The notes under the pieces are model-generated. The model saw only the letters and a list, made by a program, of their open reading frames with translations. It was not told the origin of the DNA and did no database searches. 56,293 nucleotides of DNA, from assembly GCA_007694035.1 (NCBI GenBank), contig RECM01000129.1, positions 1-56,293 on the forward strand, read 5' to 3'. The stretch comes from Balneolaceae bacterium. Its GTDB lineage: Bacteria > Bacteroidota > Rhodothermia > Balneolales > Cyclonatronaceae. Below are positions 1 to 9,680 of the stretch, piece by piece; position 1 is the first letter of the stretch; each line of letters opens with the position of its first letter. The position numbers and the translations under genes were made by a program.

Positions 1-344
1 ATCACTCTGTCCGCCACATACAACTGATCCCGTCCCCGTCCCATTTCCATTTCCCATCAACTTCCATATTCAATTGTTCATTTGTACTGTTTTTCAGTTT
101 TTCAACTGTTCAATACCCCCCCACTTCCACATTCTATTGTTCCATGTTCTACTGTTCTATTGTTCTATTATTCTATTATTCTATTGTTCTTTCTTCCCTA
201 ATTCAAAACACACTATCACCCGCGTTCCCGCCTCCCAAAATCCGACCTCACCACGAGAAGGGGTAGCGTGGTCGGTGCAACTCACGTATATTTCAGCCGT
301 GATTGAAAATCAATTGAAGTTATTTTTAACCAGAATCTACAGCC
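1..344. repeat. Gene-free start with TTCTATTG-type 8-bp array
   Basis: No convincing gene is present here. Positions about 129-192 hold a degenerate array of 8-bp words such as TTCTATTG, TTCTATTA and TTCTACTG, preceded at 69-115 by related words (TTCATTTG, CAACTGTT). A hydrophobic open frame across it (74-358) only translates the repeat. The same word family recurs near 2740, 7391, 39622, 42109 and 50896. The last 50 bases before 345 should hold the promoter and leader of the peptidase gene, but I see no certain promoter boxes. Confidence 0.6.
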
Positions 345-2390
345 ATGAAGTTATTTAATACCATGCGCAGTACGGCCTCTCTGGCGCTGATCGCGCTGCT
401 GCTACTGCATCTGACACCAGCGCTGACCCTGGCACAGAATGAGGGCCTTACACCTCTACAGGTCGCCAAAATCCAGTCCGCCACAAGCGCGGCAGTGTCC
501 ACCGACGGGCAGTATATCGCATTTACCCGCACGATACCGGCCGATCCGCTTGCCGAAAACGCGCGCAACACAACCGAGCTGCACCTTGTGCACACCGGTA
601 CCGGCGAAACCACCCCTCTCGTTACATCCGGCAACATCGGATCCATAGCGTTCCGGCCTGTGCAGGGAACCGTTTCCTTCCTGTCGAGAAGGGATGGCGA
701 TTCCGGAAACTCCCTGTACGAGGTCGCCATAACCGGTGGTGAACCCGTGAGGCTGCACGCCCACGAAACCTCCATCCTCGGTTACGACTGGGGCATGGAC
801 GGCAACCATATCGTCTATATGGCAAACGAGAAACTGCCGGATGCGGTAAATCCCCTGCCCTACAAACCGGAAATTTTCGAGGAAAACCTGCCCAACCGCC
901 AGGTCTACATCCAGAACGTTGCCGTTGAAGACCACAACCCTCATCACATCACCGTAGACGGATCGGTGTACATGGCCGTATGGAGCCCCAATCGCACGAA
1001 AATTGCCATATCCGCCGCTCCAACACCGCACATCGACGATTTCTACATGTTCCAGCAGGTTATGATTGTGGATTACCGGAGCAAGGAGATCGCCCATAAA
1101 ATCGACAATGCCGGCAAGATCGGCAGCATCCACTGGAGCCCCGACGGTACACGGCTTGCGCTGGTGGCCGGCAACAGCATCAATGACCCCATCGACGGGC
1201 GGATCATGGTCGTATCGGCCGAAGGCGGCACACCTGTGAACATCGCGCCGGCATTTGAAGGCAAGTTCGAGCAGATCGACTGGACAGCCGACGATACCAT
1301 CCACTTCATAGCCAGTGAGGGTGTAAACTCCTCCTTCGGAACCATCCGTCCCGACGGATCCGGCATGACCCGCATCGTTCAGGCCGGCGGGCCGATCCTG
1401 ACCTCTTTCGACCGGTCGGACAACAATACGGTGGCCTTCAGGGCGCACACGCCGGCGCATCCCAACGAGGTATTCGTGCTGAAACCGGGCGAAACCACAC
1501 CGGAGCGTCTCACCAACCACAACCCGTGGCTCGACGATGTAAAAATGGGCCGGCAGGAGGTGATCCGCTATACCGCCCGCGACGGTGAATTCGATATCGA
1601 GGGCATGCTGATGTACCCCGTGGATTACCAGGAAGGTGAGCGCTACCCGCTTATCGTGATCGTACACGGCGGCCCCGAAGCCCACTACGGCAACGGATGG
1701 CTCACCGGCTACAACTCAGCCGGCCAGATGGGCACCGCCCGCGGCTATTTCGTATTCTACCCGAACTACCGGGGCAGCACCGGCCGCGGCCTCACCTTCA
1801 TCAAAAGCAGCCAGGGCGACCTGGCCGGCAAAGAGTTCGACGACATTGTTGACGGTGTAGACTACCTGATCGAACGCGGCCTGGTCGATGGCGACCGCGT
1901 GGGCGTGAATGGCGGTTCCTACGGCGGCTATGCCACCGCATGGATGAGCACCTACTACAGCGACCGCTTCGCCGCCGGTGTGATGTTTGTCGGTATCAGT
2001 AACAACATCTCCAAATGGGGCACCAGCGACATTCCCGAAGAACTCTATCTCGTACACAGCCGCAAGCGCATCTGGGAGTACTGGGAAGACAATCTGAAAC
2101 GCAGCCCCATCTATTATGTGGACCGCTCCCAAACCCCGCTGCTCATTGCCCACGGCAAAGAAGATACCCGGGTACATCCGGCCCAGTCGCTTGAGCTGCA
2201 CCGCCACCTGGTGGTACGCAAGCCCGATCTGCCGGTCCGCCTGGTGTTCTATCCCGGCGAAGGCCACGGCAACGCCCGGGCCACATCGCGGCTCGACTAC
2301 AACATCCGTACCCTGCGCTGGTTCGACACCTTCCTGAAAGGCGACGGTGTTATGCCGCACAACGATATCCATCCGGATGAGATTCACTGA
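345..2390 (+). CDS. Secreted S9-family (prolyl oligopeptidase-type) serine peptidase
   Basis: 681 residues. An N-terminal signal peptide (hydrophobic run ending LTLAQ near residue 29) sends it to the periplasm. Residues about 35-390 have the repeating WSPDG/W-blade pattern of a beta-propeller (WSPNRTK, WSPDGTR). Residues about 410-665 form the alpha/beta-hydrolase domain: GGSYGG puts the nucleophile at about Ser525, the Asp lies in KEDTRVHP near 607, and the His in GEGHGN near 641. This is the dipeptidyl-peptidase IV/acylaminoacyl-peptidase type, probably cleaving peptides for nutrition. A second ATG at 363 would give a shorter signal peptide. It is followed by an intergenic inverted-repeat element, so it is probably transcribed alone. 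The exact substrate cannot be read from the sequence. Confidence 0.92.
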   Translation: MKLFNTMRSTASLALIALLLLHLTPALTLAQNEGLTPLQVAKIQSATSAAVSTDGQYIAFTRTIPADPLAENARNTTELHLVHTGTGETTPLVTSGNIGSIAFRPVQGTVSFLSRRDGDSGNSLYEVAITGGEPVRLHAHETSILGYDWGMDGNHIVYMANEKLPDAVNPLPYKPEIFEENLPNRQVYIQNVAVEDHNPHHITVDGSVYMAVWSPNRTKIAISAAPTPHIDDFYMFQQVMIVDYRSKEIAHKIDNAGKIGSIHWSPDGTRLALVAGNSINDPIDGRIMVVSAEGGTPVNIAPAFEGKFEQIDWTADDTIHFIASEGVNSSFGTIRPDGSGMTRIVQAGGPILTSFDRSDNNTVAFRAHTPAHPNEVFVLKPGETTPERLTNHNPWLDDVKMGRQEVIRYTARDGEFDIEGMLMYPVDYQEGERYPLIVIVHGGPEAHYGNGWLTGYNSAGQMGTARGYFVFYPNYRGSTGRGLTFIKSSQGDLAGKEFDDIVDGVDYLIERGLVDGDRVGVNGGSYGGYATAWMSTYYSDRFAAGVMFVGISNNISKWGTSDIPEELYLVHSRKRIWEYWEDNLKRSPIYYVDRSQTPLLIAHGKEDTRVHPAQSLELHRHLVVRKPDLPVRLVFYPGEGHGNARATSRLDYNIRTLRWFDTFLKGDGVMPHNDIHPDEIH

Positions 2391-2404
2391 TTGAACCATA
2401 TACT

Positions 2405-2533
2405 GATCGAATATCGCTACGTCGCTACGTCTCATGAATCGGATATCAAAAAGTCGCGCTACCGGCAAAAGCCATATCTCTTTGACGTAGCGATTCATAA
2501 GACGTACCGATTTATCGACGTAGCGATTTTTTG
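2405..2533. repeat. Dispersed inverted-repeat element, copy A
   Basis: First of four intergenic copies of a palindromic element. Here the right half-unit (ATCGAATATCG ... TCTCATGAATCGGATATC AAAAAGTCGCG) comes first at 2405-2458 and the left half-unit (GTAGCGATTCATAAGACGTA) follows at about 2486-2505, the reverse of the order in the other copies. The half-units are near reverse complements. No coding capacity. It resembles a REP or MITE-type element, but no transposase lies in the window. Confidence 0.7.
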
Positions 2534-2569
2534 GAGTTGCGATTTATAATATCACAGCCGAAGGGTGTG

Positions 2570-2783
2570 CAGTGCGCGGCACTGCACACATACTTCGACT
2601 TCATTTCGTGCTGCGCCCGAAATTGCGCCCTTCGTGTCCGTCCTTCGACTACAGCCTGCTGCGCAGGCTTGCGCTCAGGACTGCGCTCAGGCCATGCTCA
2701 GCATGACGGATGGAAACACTTCCCCATTCCATATTCCCTATTCTATTGTTCTACTGTTCATTTGCATCCCAATAACCCCGCCA
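2570..2783. repeat. Intergenic mosaic: CTTCGACTTC...GCTCAGCATGAC module and 8-bp words
   Basis: Between the peptidase and the methyltransferase. About 2597-2707 carries CTTCGACTTC and related words ending in GCTCAGCATGACGG, a module seen again around 32821, 42040 and 48366. At 2740-2766 comes the TTCTATTG family. The methyltransferase frame stays open across this segment, but the translation there is repeat-derived and is probably not protein. Confidence 0.5.
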
Positions 2784-4178
2784 TTGTCACCACCCAACTT
2801 AAGCCCTCAACTTAATCCTGATTTTACCGCTCGCATCAGTGCGCAGCTGGGTGATGAGTCTGCGGCATTCCTGCAAAGCCTGGAATCGGAGCTTCCTGTC
2901 TCCATCCGCCGGCATCCCCAAAAAGCGGCCGGGCTGTTTTCCAATTGCGAGCCGGTGCCCTGGGCCGAAGGTGGATGTTACCTGCAGGAGCGGCCGGTTT
3001 TTACGCTCGATCCCGCGTTCCACGGCGGGGCCTATTATGTGCAGGAGGCTTCATCCATGCTGCTCGATCATGTGGTGCGCAGCCTTTGCAGCCCCGGTAA
3101 CGGTGAACCTTTACGGACCGTTCTGGATGCCTGCGCCGCGCCCGGCGGGAAAACCACGCTGCTCGCCTCCGCCCTGCCCGGCAGTTTTATAGTGGCCAAC
3201 GAGGTGATCCGCAGCCGCGTGCCGGTACTTACTGAAAATGTGACCAAATGGGGGACGGGAAATATAGCCGTCACCTCCGCGGAGGTAGACAAATTCGCGG
3301 CACTTCCCGGTTTTTTCGACCTGATCGTTGCCGATGTCCCCTGCTCGGGCGAAGGGCTGTTCCGCAAGCAGCCCGGCGCGCGCGACGAGTGGAGCCCGGA
3401 AAATGCCGGACATTGCTCTCTGAGGCAGCGGCGAATACTGATGGATGTGTGGCCATCGCTGAGGCCGGGCGGTTTCCTCATCTACTCGACCTGCACCTAC
3501 AACCCGGCGGAAAACGAGCAGAACCTCCGCTGGCTGATGGATGAGACCGGGGCGGAAACGGTCCAGATCGGCATGCCCGGTAACGCCGGCATTGTTCCGG
3601 TTGAAGCCGGTGGCGCCATCGGGTACGCCTGCTATCCGCACAAGGTACGCGGGGAGGGGTTTTTTATCGCGGCCGTCCGCAAAAAGGACGCAGTGGATGA
3701 ATCCGCTTATGCAAAACAGGGCACGTTCAGGCAGGGGCTGCCGCATGAGCCCGTAGCCAGTGAGACCACCGCCAGGCTGAACGACTGGTTTACCGGCGAT
3801 GGCCACCATTTTATCCGTTACGGCAAGATGATCCACCGGATCGACCCGGGCCATCTGCCCCGGCTGAACATGCTGCACGGGGCCATGGCAATACGCTATG
3901 CCGGCATTGAAACCGCCGAGGCGATCCGCGACGAACTGAAACCGGCGCATGCCGCCGCGCTCTGCCCTTTTCTGAACACGGAGCATTTCCAGGTGATGGA
4001 CCTGGACCGCGACGATGCCCTCACCTGCCTGCGCTCGGAGCCCCTGCCCACACCAGGCGGAAAAGGTAAAGGCTGGGTACTTGCCCGCTACAACGGACTC
4101 GGAATTGGGTGGCTGAAATATGCCGGCAACCGCATGAACAACTACTACCCGCGGAACTGGCGGATCAGAATGCGCTGA
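2784..4178 (+). CDS. RsmF/NOL1-NOP2-Sun family rRNA cytosine-5 methyltransferase
   Basis: Transfers a methyl group from S-adenosylmethionine to C5 of cytosine in RNA, probably 16S rRNA. The SAM-binding motif is CAAPGGKTT, followed by ANEV (motif II). The two cysteines of the m5C mechanism lie in DVPCSGEGLF and IYSTCTYNPAENE. The C-terminal 150 residues look like the extra domain of RsmF/YebU-type enzymes. The frame is open from an ATG at 2565, but that stretch is intergenic repeat. I prefer a TTG at 2784, giving 464 residues. There is no good Shine-Dalgarno sequence, so the start is uncertain by about 70 residues. Confidence 0.87.
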   Translation: MSPPNLSPQLNPDFTARISAQLGDESAAFLQSLESELPVSIRRHPQKAAGLFSNCEPVPWAEGGCYLQERPVFTLDPAFHGGAYYVQEASSMLLDHVVRSLCSPGNGEPLRTVLDACAAPGGKTTLLASALPGSFIVANEVIRSRVPVLTENVTKWGTGNIAVTSAEVDKFAALPGFFDLIVADVPCSGEGLFRKQPGARDEWSPENAGHCSLRQRRILMDVWPSLRPGGFLIYSTCTYNPAENEQNLRWLMDETGAETVQIGMPGNAGIVPVEAGGAIGYACYPHKVRGEGFFIAAVRKKDAVDESAYAKQGTFRQGLPHEPVASETTARLNDWFTGDGHHFIRYGKMIHRIDPGHLPRLNMLHGAMAIRYAGIETAEAIRDELKPAHAAALCPFLNTEHFQVMDLDRDDALTCLRSEPLPTPGGKGKGWVLARYNGLGIGWLKYAGNRMNNYYPRNWRIRMR

Positions 4179-4203
4179 TGGATTCGGTTCGATTCGATGC
4201 GAT

Positions 4204-5538
4204 TCAGTTCATAAACGTCTGATGGGTGTCTGCCTGGAGCCACCAGCACTCGGGCACCTCTTTAGTGACGGTAATTTCCCTGATAGGTTTAAGCATAACC
4301 CGGGCACCTTCGCTTGTAAAGCCGGCATACCGCAGATGGGCGATTACTTTCTCATCCAGATCCTGCTCCGGCAGGGGGTTTTCCGGGTCACCACGGGGCG
4401 TATCCACAGTCTGGCTCAGTTTTTTGCCGCTGTCAAATATCACATCGATGTCACAGGCCCATTTGCCCTTATTTTTTGTATTGAAGGACTTTCCCGATGC
4501 CACGCTGAGTTTTTTCATCAGAGGATGTTTCTGCACTTCTTTCAGATGGTCTTTTTCATAATGTTCGGGCCCGGGAGTGCCCAGCAACAGGGCCGTGCAC
4601 ATGTTGTACTGAAGGCTTTTTCGCGCGGCATAACTATCTGCCGGTGAGGGATTATCGCCCGATTTTAATGCTTCATCGGTTGTTGTCACTTTTATGGATG
4701 AGATGCCATCGAACGGTTTGTCGATATGGTGACGCCTGATTTCGAGTGCGGCATCAATGGCCGTGTGGGTGTGGCGGAACGACGGGTAAGGCCTGATGGA
4801 TGTCTCCCCGATCTTCCATGAGCTTGCATCCGATAAAATCCGGTCGGGGGAAGCACCGGGGAACTGTTTTTCCCATACCTCGTCAACCTTTCCGGTAATT
4901 CCCTGCGGATCGAATAAACCGCGGGTGGCAAGCATGGCGGCCCGGAAGCCGCTCTGTGCCGCATGGCCGGCCTGCAGGTATTGACCATGTTGCCCGCTTA
5001 ATCCAAACGGTGCGGCACCGGGAGCAATACGGCCCGCAATGTCCATAGCACGTACAAATTCGTCCCTGCCTGCATTCATCAGCCGTGAAGCCACCGCGGC
5101 CGATGCAAACACGCCGGCTGTAGCCGTATGCTGAGCGTGAGGGTACCTCCCGTTCCCTATGGCCTCACCCATCCTGATCATAACCTCATAACCCGTGATC
5201 ACTGCATCGAGCACATCACTGCTTTTTTTTTCGAGTTTCCGGCCCAGTATCATGGCTGTCGGGATCACCACGCAGCCCGGGTGGGTCATCGATCCATGGT
5301 GTATATCGTCGGATTCAGTCAGTTTCGACAGCGCAGCCGTGCTGAATACGGCCATTTCGGGGTGCGGGTTTTTCCCGGTATACTCCCTGATGCTTTTACC
5401 GGCATCCGTGGCGCCACCGGCCACGTAGCATCCGAACCAGTCGCGCACATACCTGCCCGCAAGAACTCTGTGCCGGTCGGCTATAGCCCGGTCACCAAGC
5501 AGATCATAAAGCTGTGCCGATACGTTTATAAAATCCAT
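4204..5538 (-). CDS. MmgE/PrpD family protein
   Basis: A member of the 2-methylcitrate dehydratase (PrpD)/cis-aconitate decarboxylase superfamily, 444 residues from the ATG at 5538. Visible family features are the N-terminal helix-rich opening (RDWFGCYVAGG), the TALSKLTESDDIHHGSMTHPG segment with the conserved DD..H....HPG pattern, AGVFASAAVASRL, and the C-terminal SIKVTTTDEA region. The frame extends to a GTG at 5619, but family members usually begin near MDFINVSAQ. No prpB or prpC lies beside it, so the methylcitrate cycle is not implied; the substrate is unknown. It is convergent with the methyltransferase, which ends 25 bases away. Confidence 0.85.
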   Translation of the reverse strand: MDFINVSAQLYDLLGDRAIADRHRVLAGRYVRDWFGCYVAGGATDAGKSIREYTGKNPHPEMAVFSTAALSKLTESDDIHHGSMTHPGCVVIPTAMILGRKLEKKSSDVLDAVITGYEVMIRMGEAIGNGRYPHAQHTATAGVFASAAVASRLMNAGRDEFVRAMDIAGRIAPGAAPFGLSGQHGQYLQAGHAAQSGFRAAMLATRGLFDPQGITGKVDEVWEKQFPGASPDRILSDASSWKIGETSIRPYPSFRHTHTAIDAALEIRRHHIDKPFDGISSIKVTTTDEALKSGDNPSPADSYAARKSLQYNMCTALLLGTPGPEHYEKDHLKEVQKHPLMKKLSVASGKSFNTKNKGKWACDIDVIFDSGKKLSQTVDTPRGDPENPLPEQDLDEKVIAHLRYAGFTSEGARVMLKPIREITVTKEVPECWWLQADTHQTFMN

Positions 5539-5666
5539 ACGCCTTTTTGCCAACCCGGTAATGCTTTTCAACGTCTGTAATTGACCTGATACACTCGCTG
5601 CCGGGTGGAACAGATTCACTTAATAATTGCCTTGACGTCCGTAAGTTACAGAATTCAGACAAATTT

Positions 5667-5888
5667 TCAGGGGCTGAATAAATACAGGTGATCGCGGTTT
5701 TGTAATTCTGACCGATATTTCTTTATTTGAGACATATCAAAATCAACATCATCCGGCCAAAACACCATTTCACCAATTATTGCCCCGAAACCAGCCTGTT
5801 CGGATAACCTGACATCGGCCAGCGGCCGGATTTCTGCCAGCCAGGTTGCGGATGGTTTCAGACGACAACAGTATTCACCTGCAATTAT
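5667..5888 (-). pseudogene. Possible 3' remnant of a small gene (weakly DUF2442-like)
   Basis: The gap between the MmgE/PrpD gene and the transglycosylase gene holds a minus-strand open stretch of 73 codons with no ATG, GTG or TTG near its beginning. The translation looks protein-like: TWLAEIRPLADVRLSEQ, then GFGAIIGEMVFWPDDVDFDM, ending HLYLFSP. The FWPDDVDFD segment loosely recalls DUF2442 proteins (W-N-G-x-D-x-D near the C-terminus). I read it as the surviving end of a truncated gene; the family call is weak. The rest of the gap shows nothing else. Confidence 0.3.
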
Positions 5889-5925
5889 TCAGGCCGGCAA
5901 ATGCAATAAACCAAATCCGGGAATT

Positions 5926-7332
5926 ATGAAATACAGTGCCATCATCCTGCTCATCAGCTTCATCCTTGCGGGATGCAGCCGGGATACAGATTCCTTTCCC
6001 GACCTGGAACAGATCATGGAACGAGGCACACTTACAGCCATCACCAGCTACAGCCCCACCAGTTACTTCATATACCGCGGCGAGCCGATGGGCTATGAAT
6101 ACGAGCTGCTGAAAAGGCTGACTGCACACCTGGGCCTCGGCCTCGAAATTATCGTGGCCCGCGACCTCAACGAAATGATGGATATGCTGAACCGCGGCGA
6201 GGGCGACCTGATCGCCTACAATCTGACTGTTACCAGTGAACGCCACGAACGGGTGCGGTTCACATCGCCGCTGAATGTAACGCGGCAGGTGCTGGTGCAG
6301 CGCAAGCCGGATAACTGGCGGCAGATGAGGCTGCATGAGATCGAGGCCACCCTCATCAGAAACCCGCTCGAACTCGACGGGACCACCATAATGGTGCGCA
6401 GGGGGTCATCGTATGTGCCGCGGCTTATCAACCTCGCGCAGGAGATCGGCGGGGCCATCGAAGTGATCGAATCCGACGGGGAGGTGACCACCGAGGAACT
6501 CATCCGCAAGGTTGCCCAGGGCGAGCTCGAAATGACCGTGGCCGATGAAAACATCGCCCGCCTCAACCAGTCGTACTATCCCATACTGGATGTGGATACG
6601 CCCCTGAGCATGCCGCAGCAGACCGCCTGGGCCCTGCGTCACGGCTCCGACAACCTGTACAACGCCATCGAGGAGTGGCTTGAAATCATGCAGCAAGGGG
6701 TCGATTTCTATGTGATCTACAACAAATACTTCGAAAACCGCGGCGCATTCCGCACCAGGATCAGCAGCGACTACCTGGCCACCATCAGCGGAAAATTGTC
6801 GCCCTACGACGAGATCATCCGCAGGGAGGCCGCATCGATCGACTGGGACTGGCGGCTGATCGCATCGCTGATCTACCAGGAGTCGCAGTTCAATCCTTCC
6901 GCCCGATCGTGGAGCGGTGCTATGGGACTGATGCAGCTGATGCCGCGAACCGCACAGGCGTACGGAGCCGAAAACCCGAACGATCCCGAACAGAACATCC
7001 GGGCCGGCATCGCCTTCATGCAGTGGCTCGAAGATTACTGGAAAAACATCATCACCGATCATGAGGAGCGGAAAAAGTTTATTCTTGCTTCCTATAATGT
7101 AGGGCAAGGTCATGTTCAGGATGCCCGGCGCCTCGCCAAAAAGTTCGGCGACGACCCCGATTCCTGGGAAGTGGTTGCCTGGTACCTCATCAAAAAAGAA
7201 GATGAAGAATACTATAACGACGAGGTAGTAAGGCACGGATACTGCCGTGGAACCGAACCGGTGAACTATGTGGAAAACGTGATGTACCTGTTCAGCCATT
7301 ACAGCCGGGTTATCGCAGAAGAAGAAGTGTGA
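5926..7332 (+). CDS. mltF: MltF-like lytic transglycosylase lipoprotein
   Basis: 468 residues with a lipoprotein signal (FILAGC, lipidated Cys at 16). Residues about 25-270 form a periplasmic substrate-binding fold (RGTLTAITSYSPTSYF ... LTVTSERHERVRFTSPL). Residues about 290-460 form an SLT domain, with catalytic Glu in SLIYQESQFNP and the typical GAMGLMQLMPRTA and ASYNVGQGHV motifs. This two-domain order is that of MltF, which cleaves peptidoglycan glycan strands to 1,6-anhydro-muropeptides; the binding-like domain is thought to modulate activity. It probably sits in the outer membrane facing the wall. Flanked by intergenic repeats, it appears monocistronic. Confidence 0.9.
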   Translation: MKYSAIILLISFILAGCSRDTDSFPDLEQIMERGTLTAITSYSPTSYFIYRGEPMGYEYELLKRLTAHLGLGLEIIVARDLNEMMDMLNRGEGDLIAYNLTVTSERHERVRFTSPLNVTRQVLVQRKPDNWRQMRLHEIEATLIRNPLELDGTTIMVRRGSSYVPRLINLAQEIGGAIEVIESDGEVTTEELIRKVAQGELEMTVADENIARLNQSYYPILDVDTPLSMPQQTAWALRHGSDNLYNAIEEWLEIMQQGVDFYVIYNKYFENRGAFRTRISSDYLATISGKLSPYDEIIRREAASIDWDWRLIASLIYQESQFNPSARSWSGAMGLMQLMPRTAQAYGAENPNDPEQNIRAGIAFMQWLEDYWKNIITDHEERKKFILASYNVGQGHVQDARRLAKKFGDDPDSWEVVAWYLIKKEDEEYYNDEVVRHGYCRGTEPVNYVENVMYLFSHYSRVIAEEEV

Positions 7333-7359
7333 GGCAGATGAGAATTTTGGGGTGTGGCA

Positions 7360-7420
7360 ATGGTGGTGCTGTTAGTTTGCTTTGAATTAGGGAACAATTG
7401 AACAATAGAACAAGGGAACC
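7360..7420. repeat. GCTTTGAATTAGGGA leader with 8-bp words
   Basis: A TTTGCTTTGAATTAGGGA segment followed by AACAATTG, AACAATAG and AACAAGGG words. The same joined module occurs at about 9549-9598 (TGCTTTGAGTTAGGGATC) and, inverted, at about 39530-39570, so the leader and the 8-bp words travel together. Confidence 0.5.
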
Positions 7421-7427
7421 GCGAAGT

Positions 7428-7625
7428 CATTTGATTTAGCGATTCATAAGACGTAACGATTTTCCGATTTAGCGATGTTCCCGCCCCCACCAGATCGAAT
7501 ATCGCCGGGTCGCTACGTCTTATGAATCGGATATCAAAAAGTCGCGTTGCCACCCCAATCGAAATTCATTTGATTTAGCGATTCATAAGACATAGCGATA
7601 TAACGACTTACCGATTTTCCCAACC
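7428..7625. repeat. Dispersed inverted-repeat element, copy B (three half-units)
   Basis: Left half-unit at about 7431-7480 (TTAGCGATTCATAAGACGTA), right half-unit at about 7494-7546 (TCGCTACGTCTTATGAATCG then GATATCAAAAAGTCGCG), and a second left half-unit at about 7569-7622. This left-right-left order shows the half-units can be reshuffled. It lies between mltF and ilvD. The remaining bases up to 7817 hold more 8-bp words and the ilvD leader; no attenuator or riboswitch was recognised. Confidence 0.7.
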
Positions 7626-7817
7626 ACTTCCAAACTCAATTGCTCACTTGCTCCCAAGATCCCTGACTCAAAGCATTTTTTCACACGATATTTCCCCGAA
7701 TCACAAATCCCCATTTTATCAGGGTGGATTAACACCCGGTTTTTCCGCATCTTCGTCTGCGATTTTGGTTTGATTTTTCACATAAGCAACAAAAGCACCG
7801 TTTTGAAAGGAAAGCAC

Positions 7818-9494
7818 ATGAGCAGCGACTCGCGACGCAAATATTCAAGCACTGTAGTGGATGGCGCCTATAAAGCACCCGGCCGGTCGATGCTCCGGGC
7901 GGTCGGTTTTACCGATGAGGATTTCAAAAAACCGCAGATCGGCGTGGCTTCGACCTGGAGCATGGTAACCCCCTGCAATATGCACATTAATGTGCTGGCC
8001 GAGGAAGTGGCCAGAGGAGCCGATGAGGCCGGCGGCAAAAGCGTGATCTTCAACACCATCACCATATCAGACGGAATCGCGAACGGCACCGAAGGCATGA
8101 AATACTCGCTCGTCTCCCGCGAGGTGATTGCCGATTCGATCGAAGCCGTGGCCGGCTGCGAAGGCTTCGACGGCCTGGTGGCTGTGGGCGGGTGCGACAA
8201 AAATATGCCCGGATGCCTCATCGCCATGGCCCGGCTGAACCGTCCGGCCGTTTTCGTGTACGGCGGAACCATCAGGCCCGGTAAAAACCATACCGATATC
8301 GTCTCTGTTTTCGAGGCCGTGGGGCGCCACTCACGCGGCGACATCACCGACGAAGAACTGGCCGAGGTCGAAAAGACGGCCATCCCCGGGCCCGGGGCCT
8401 GCGGAGGGATGTACACAGCGAACACGATGGCATCCGCCATTGAAGCTCTCGGCATGAGCCTTCCCGACAGCTCCGCGCAGGACGCAGTCTCCACCAACAA
8501 GATGGATGACTGCCGAAACGCGGGCGCGGCCGTGCTGAATCTGCTCGATCTCGATATCAAACCGCGCGACATAATGACGCGCAAAGCCTTCGAGAATGCC
8601 ATAACGGTGTCGATCGCCCTCGGCGGATCTACCAATGCCGTTCTGCACCTGCTGGCCATGGCCTGTACGGTGGATGTGGACCTGACCATCGACGATTTTA
8701 CCAAAATCGGCGCGCGTGTGCCCGTTCTGGCCGATCTGAGGCCCAGCGGCACGTATATGATGTCGGAGCTGGTGGCCATCGGCGGTATTCAGCCCCTCAT
8801 GAAAATGCTGCTCGACGCCGGGCTTCTGCATGGCGACTGCATCACCGTAACCGGCAAAACCCTGGCCGAAAACCTGGCCGGCGTAAAGCCTTATCCTGCC
8901 GGGCAGCAGATCATCATGCCGCTCGACAAGCCCATCAAAAAAGACAGCCACCTTGTGGTATTGCGAGGCAATCTTGCCCCGGACGGCGCAGTGGCCAAAA
9001 TCACCGGTAAAGAAGGGATGCGGTTCACCGGCAAAGCCCGTGTGTTCCACTCCGAGGAGGAATGCCTGGCAAACATACTCGACGGCACCGTTGTGGCAGG
9101 CGATGTGCTCGTAATCCGCTACGAAGGTCCCAGAGGCGGGCCCGGGATGCGGGAGATGCTCAGCCCCACCTCGGCCATCATGGGCAAAGGCCTCGGCAAG
9201 GATGTGGCCCTGATCACCGACGGACGTTTTTCAGGTGGCAGCCACGGCTTCGTAGTCGGTCATATTACCCCTGAAGCCGCCGACGGCGGGCTGCTTGCCA
9301 TGGTCGAAAACGGCGACACCATCACCATCGACGCCGAATCGCGCCAACTCACCCTGGATGTGGATGAAGCCGAAATCAAAAAACGCCGGTCGAACTGGTC
9401 GCCTCCCGCCCCGCGCTACACCCGCGGCGTGCTGGCCAAATACGCCCACACCGTGCGCTCAGCCTCCGAAGGCGCTGTAACCGATAAGTTTTGA
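7818..9494 (+). CDS. ilvD: Dihydroxy-acid dehydratase
   Basis: Dehydrates 2,3-dihydroxy-isovalerate and its isoleucine-pathway analogue to the 2-keto acids in branched-chain amino-acid synthesis. 558 residues from the ATG at 7818, preceded by GAAAGGAAAG; an upstream in-frame ATG at 7770 would add 16 atypical residues. Cysteines expected to bind the iron-sulfur cluster lie in [11 protein letters not shown] and [15 protein letters not shown]. Other family marks are [12 protein letters not shown] and the C-terminal [14 protein letters not shown]. No other ilv or leu gene is in the window, so it is an isolated biosynthetic gene between two repeat-filled gaps. Confidence 0.96.
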   Translation: MSSDSRRKYSSTVVDGAYKAPGRSMLRAVGFTDEDFKKPQIGVASTWSMVTPCNMHINVLAEEVARGADEAGGKSVIFNTITISDGIANGTEGMKYSLVSREVIADSIEAVAGCEGFDGLVAVGGCDKNMPGCLIAMARLNRPAVFVYGGTIRPGKNHTDIVSVFEAVGRHSRGDITDEELAEVEKTAIPGPGACGGMYTANTMASAIEALGMSLPDSSAQDAVSTNKMDDCRNAGAAVLNLLDLDIKPRDIMTRKAFENAITVSIALGGSTNAVLHLLAMACTVDVDLTIDDFTKIGARVPVLADLRPSGTYMMSELVAIGGIQPLMKMLLDAGLLHGDCITVTGKTLAENLAGVKPYPAGQQIIMPLDKPIKKDSHLVVLRGNLAPDGAVAKITGKEGMRFTGKARVFHSEEECLANILDGTVVAGDVLVIRYEGPRGGPGMREMLSPTSAIMGKGLGKDVALITDGRFSGGSHGFVVGHITPEAADGGLLAMVENGDTITIDAESRQLTLDVDEAEIKKRRSNWSPPAPRYTRGVLAKYAHTVRSASEGAVTDKF

Positions 9495-9548
9495 TGCAAC
9501 CCGGAATGGGCTGCAGAATTCGGGAGGTGACAACGGCGGTGCTGTTAG

Positions 9549-9598
9549 CGTGCTTTGAGTTAGGGATCTACGGAGCAACTGAGCAATTGAGTTTGGAA
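9549..9598. repeat. TTTGAGTTAGGGATC leader with GAGCAATT words
   Basis: Second plus-orientation copy of the TTTGAATTAGGGA module, here followed by GAGCAACTGAGCAATTGAG. It sits in the 338-base gap between ilvD and the convergent efflux permease gene, next to element copy C. Confidence 0.45.
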
Positions 9599-9680
9599 GT
9601 GATTTGCTACGTCATGTTGAGAGTGGCCTGAGCTCATTGCTGCACTCTGCACAACTAGCGCGCTCCCGGCCGGAACTGAA

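Noticed and set aside
74-358. 94-residue hydrophobic open frame at the window start
   Set aside because: Its Ile/Leu/Phe/Tyr-rich sequence is the translation of TTCTATTG repeats.
456-1685. 409-residue minus-strand open frame inside the S9 peptidase gene
   Set aside because: Antisense shadow; composition odd and no recognisable domain, while the plus strand is an intact peptidase.
7333-7817. Leader peptide or riboswitch before ilvD
   Set aside because: No run of branched-chain codons and no recognisable aptamer; the region is explained by repeats.
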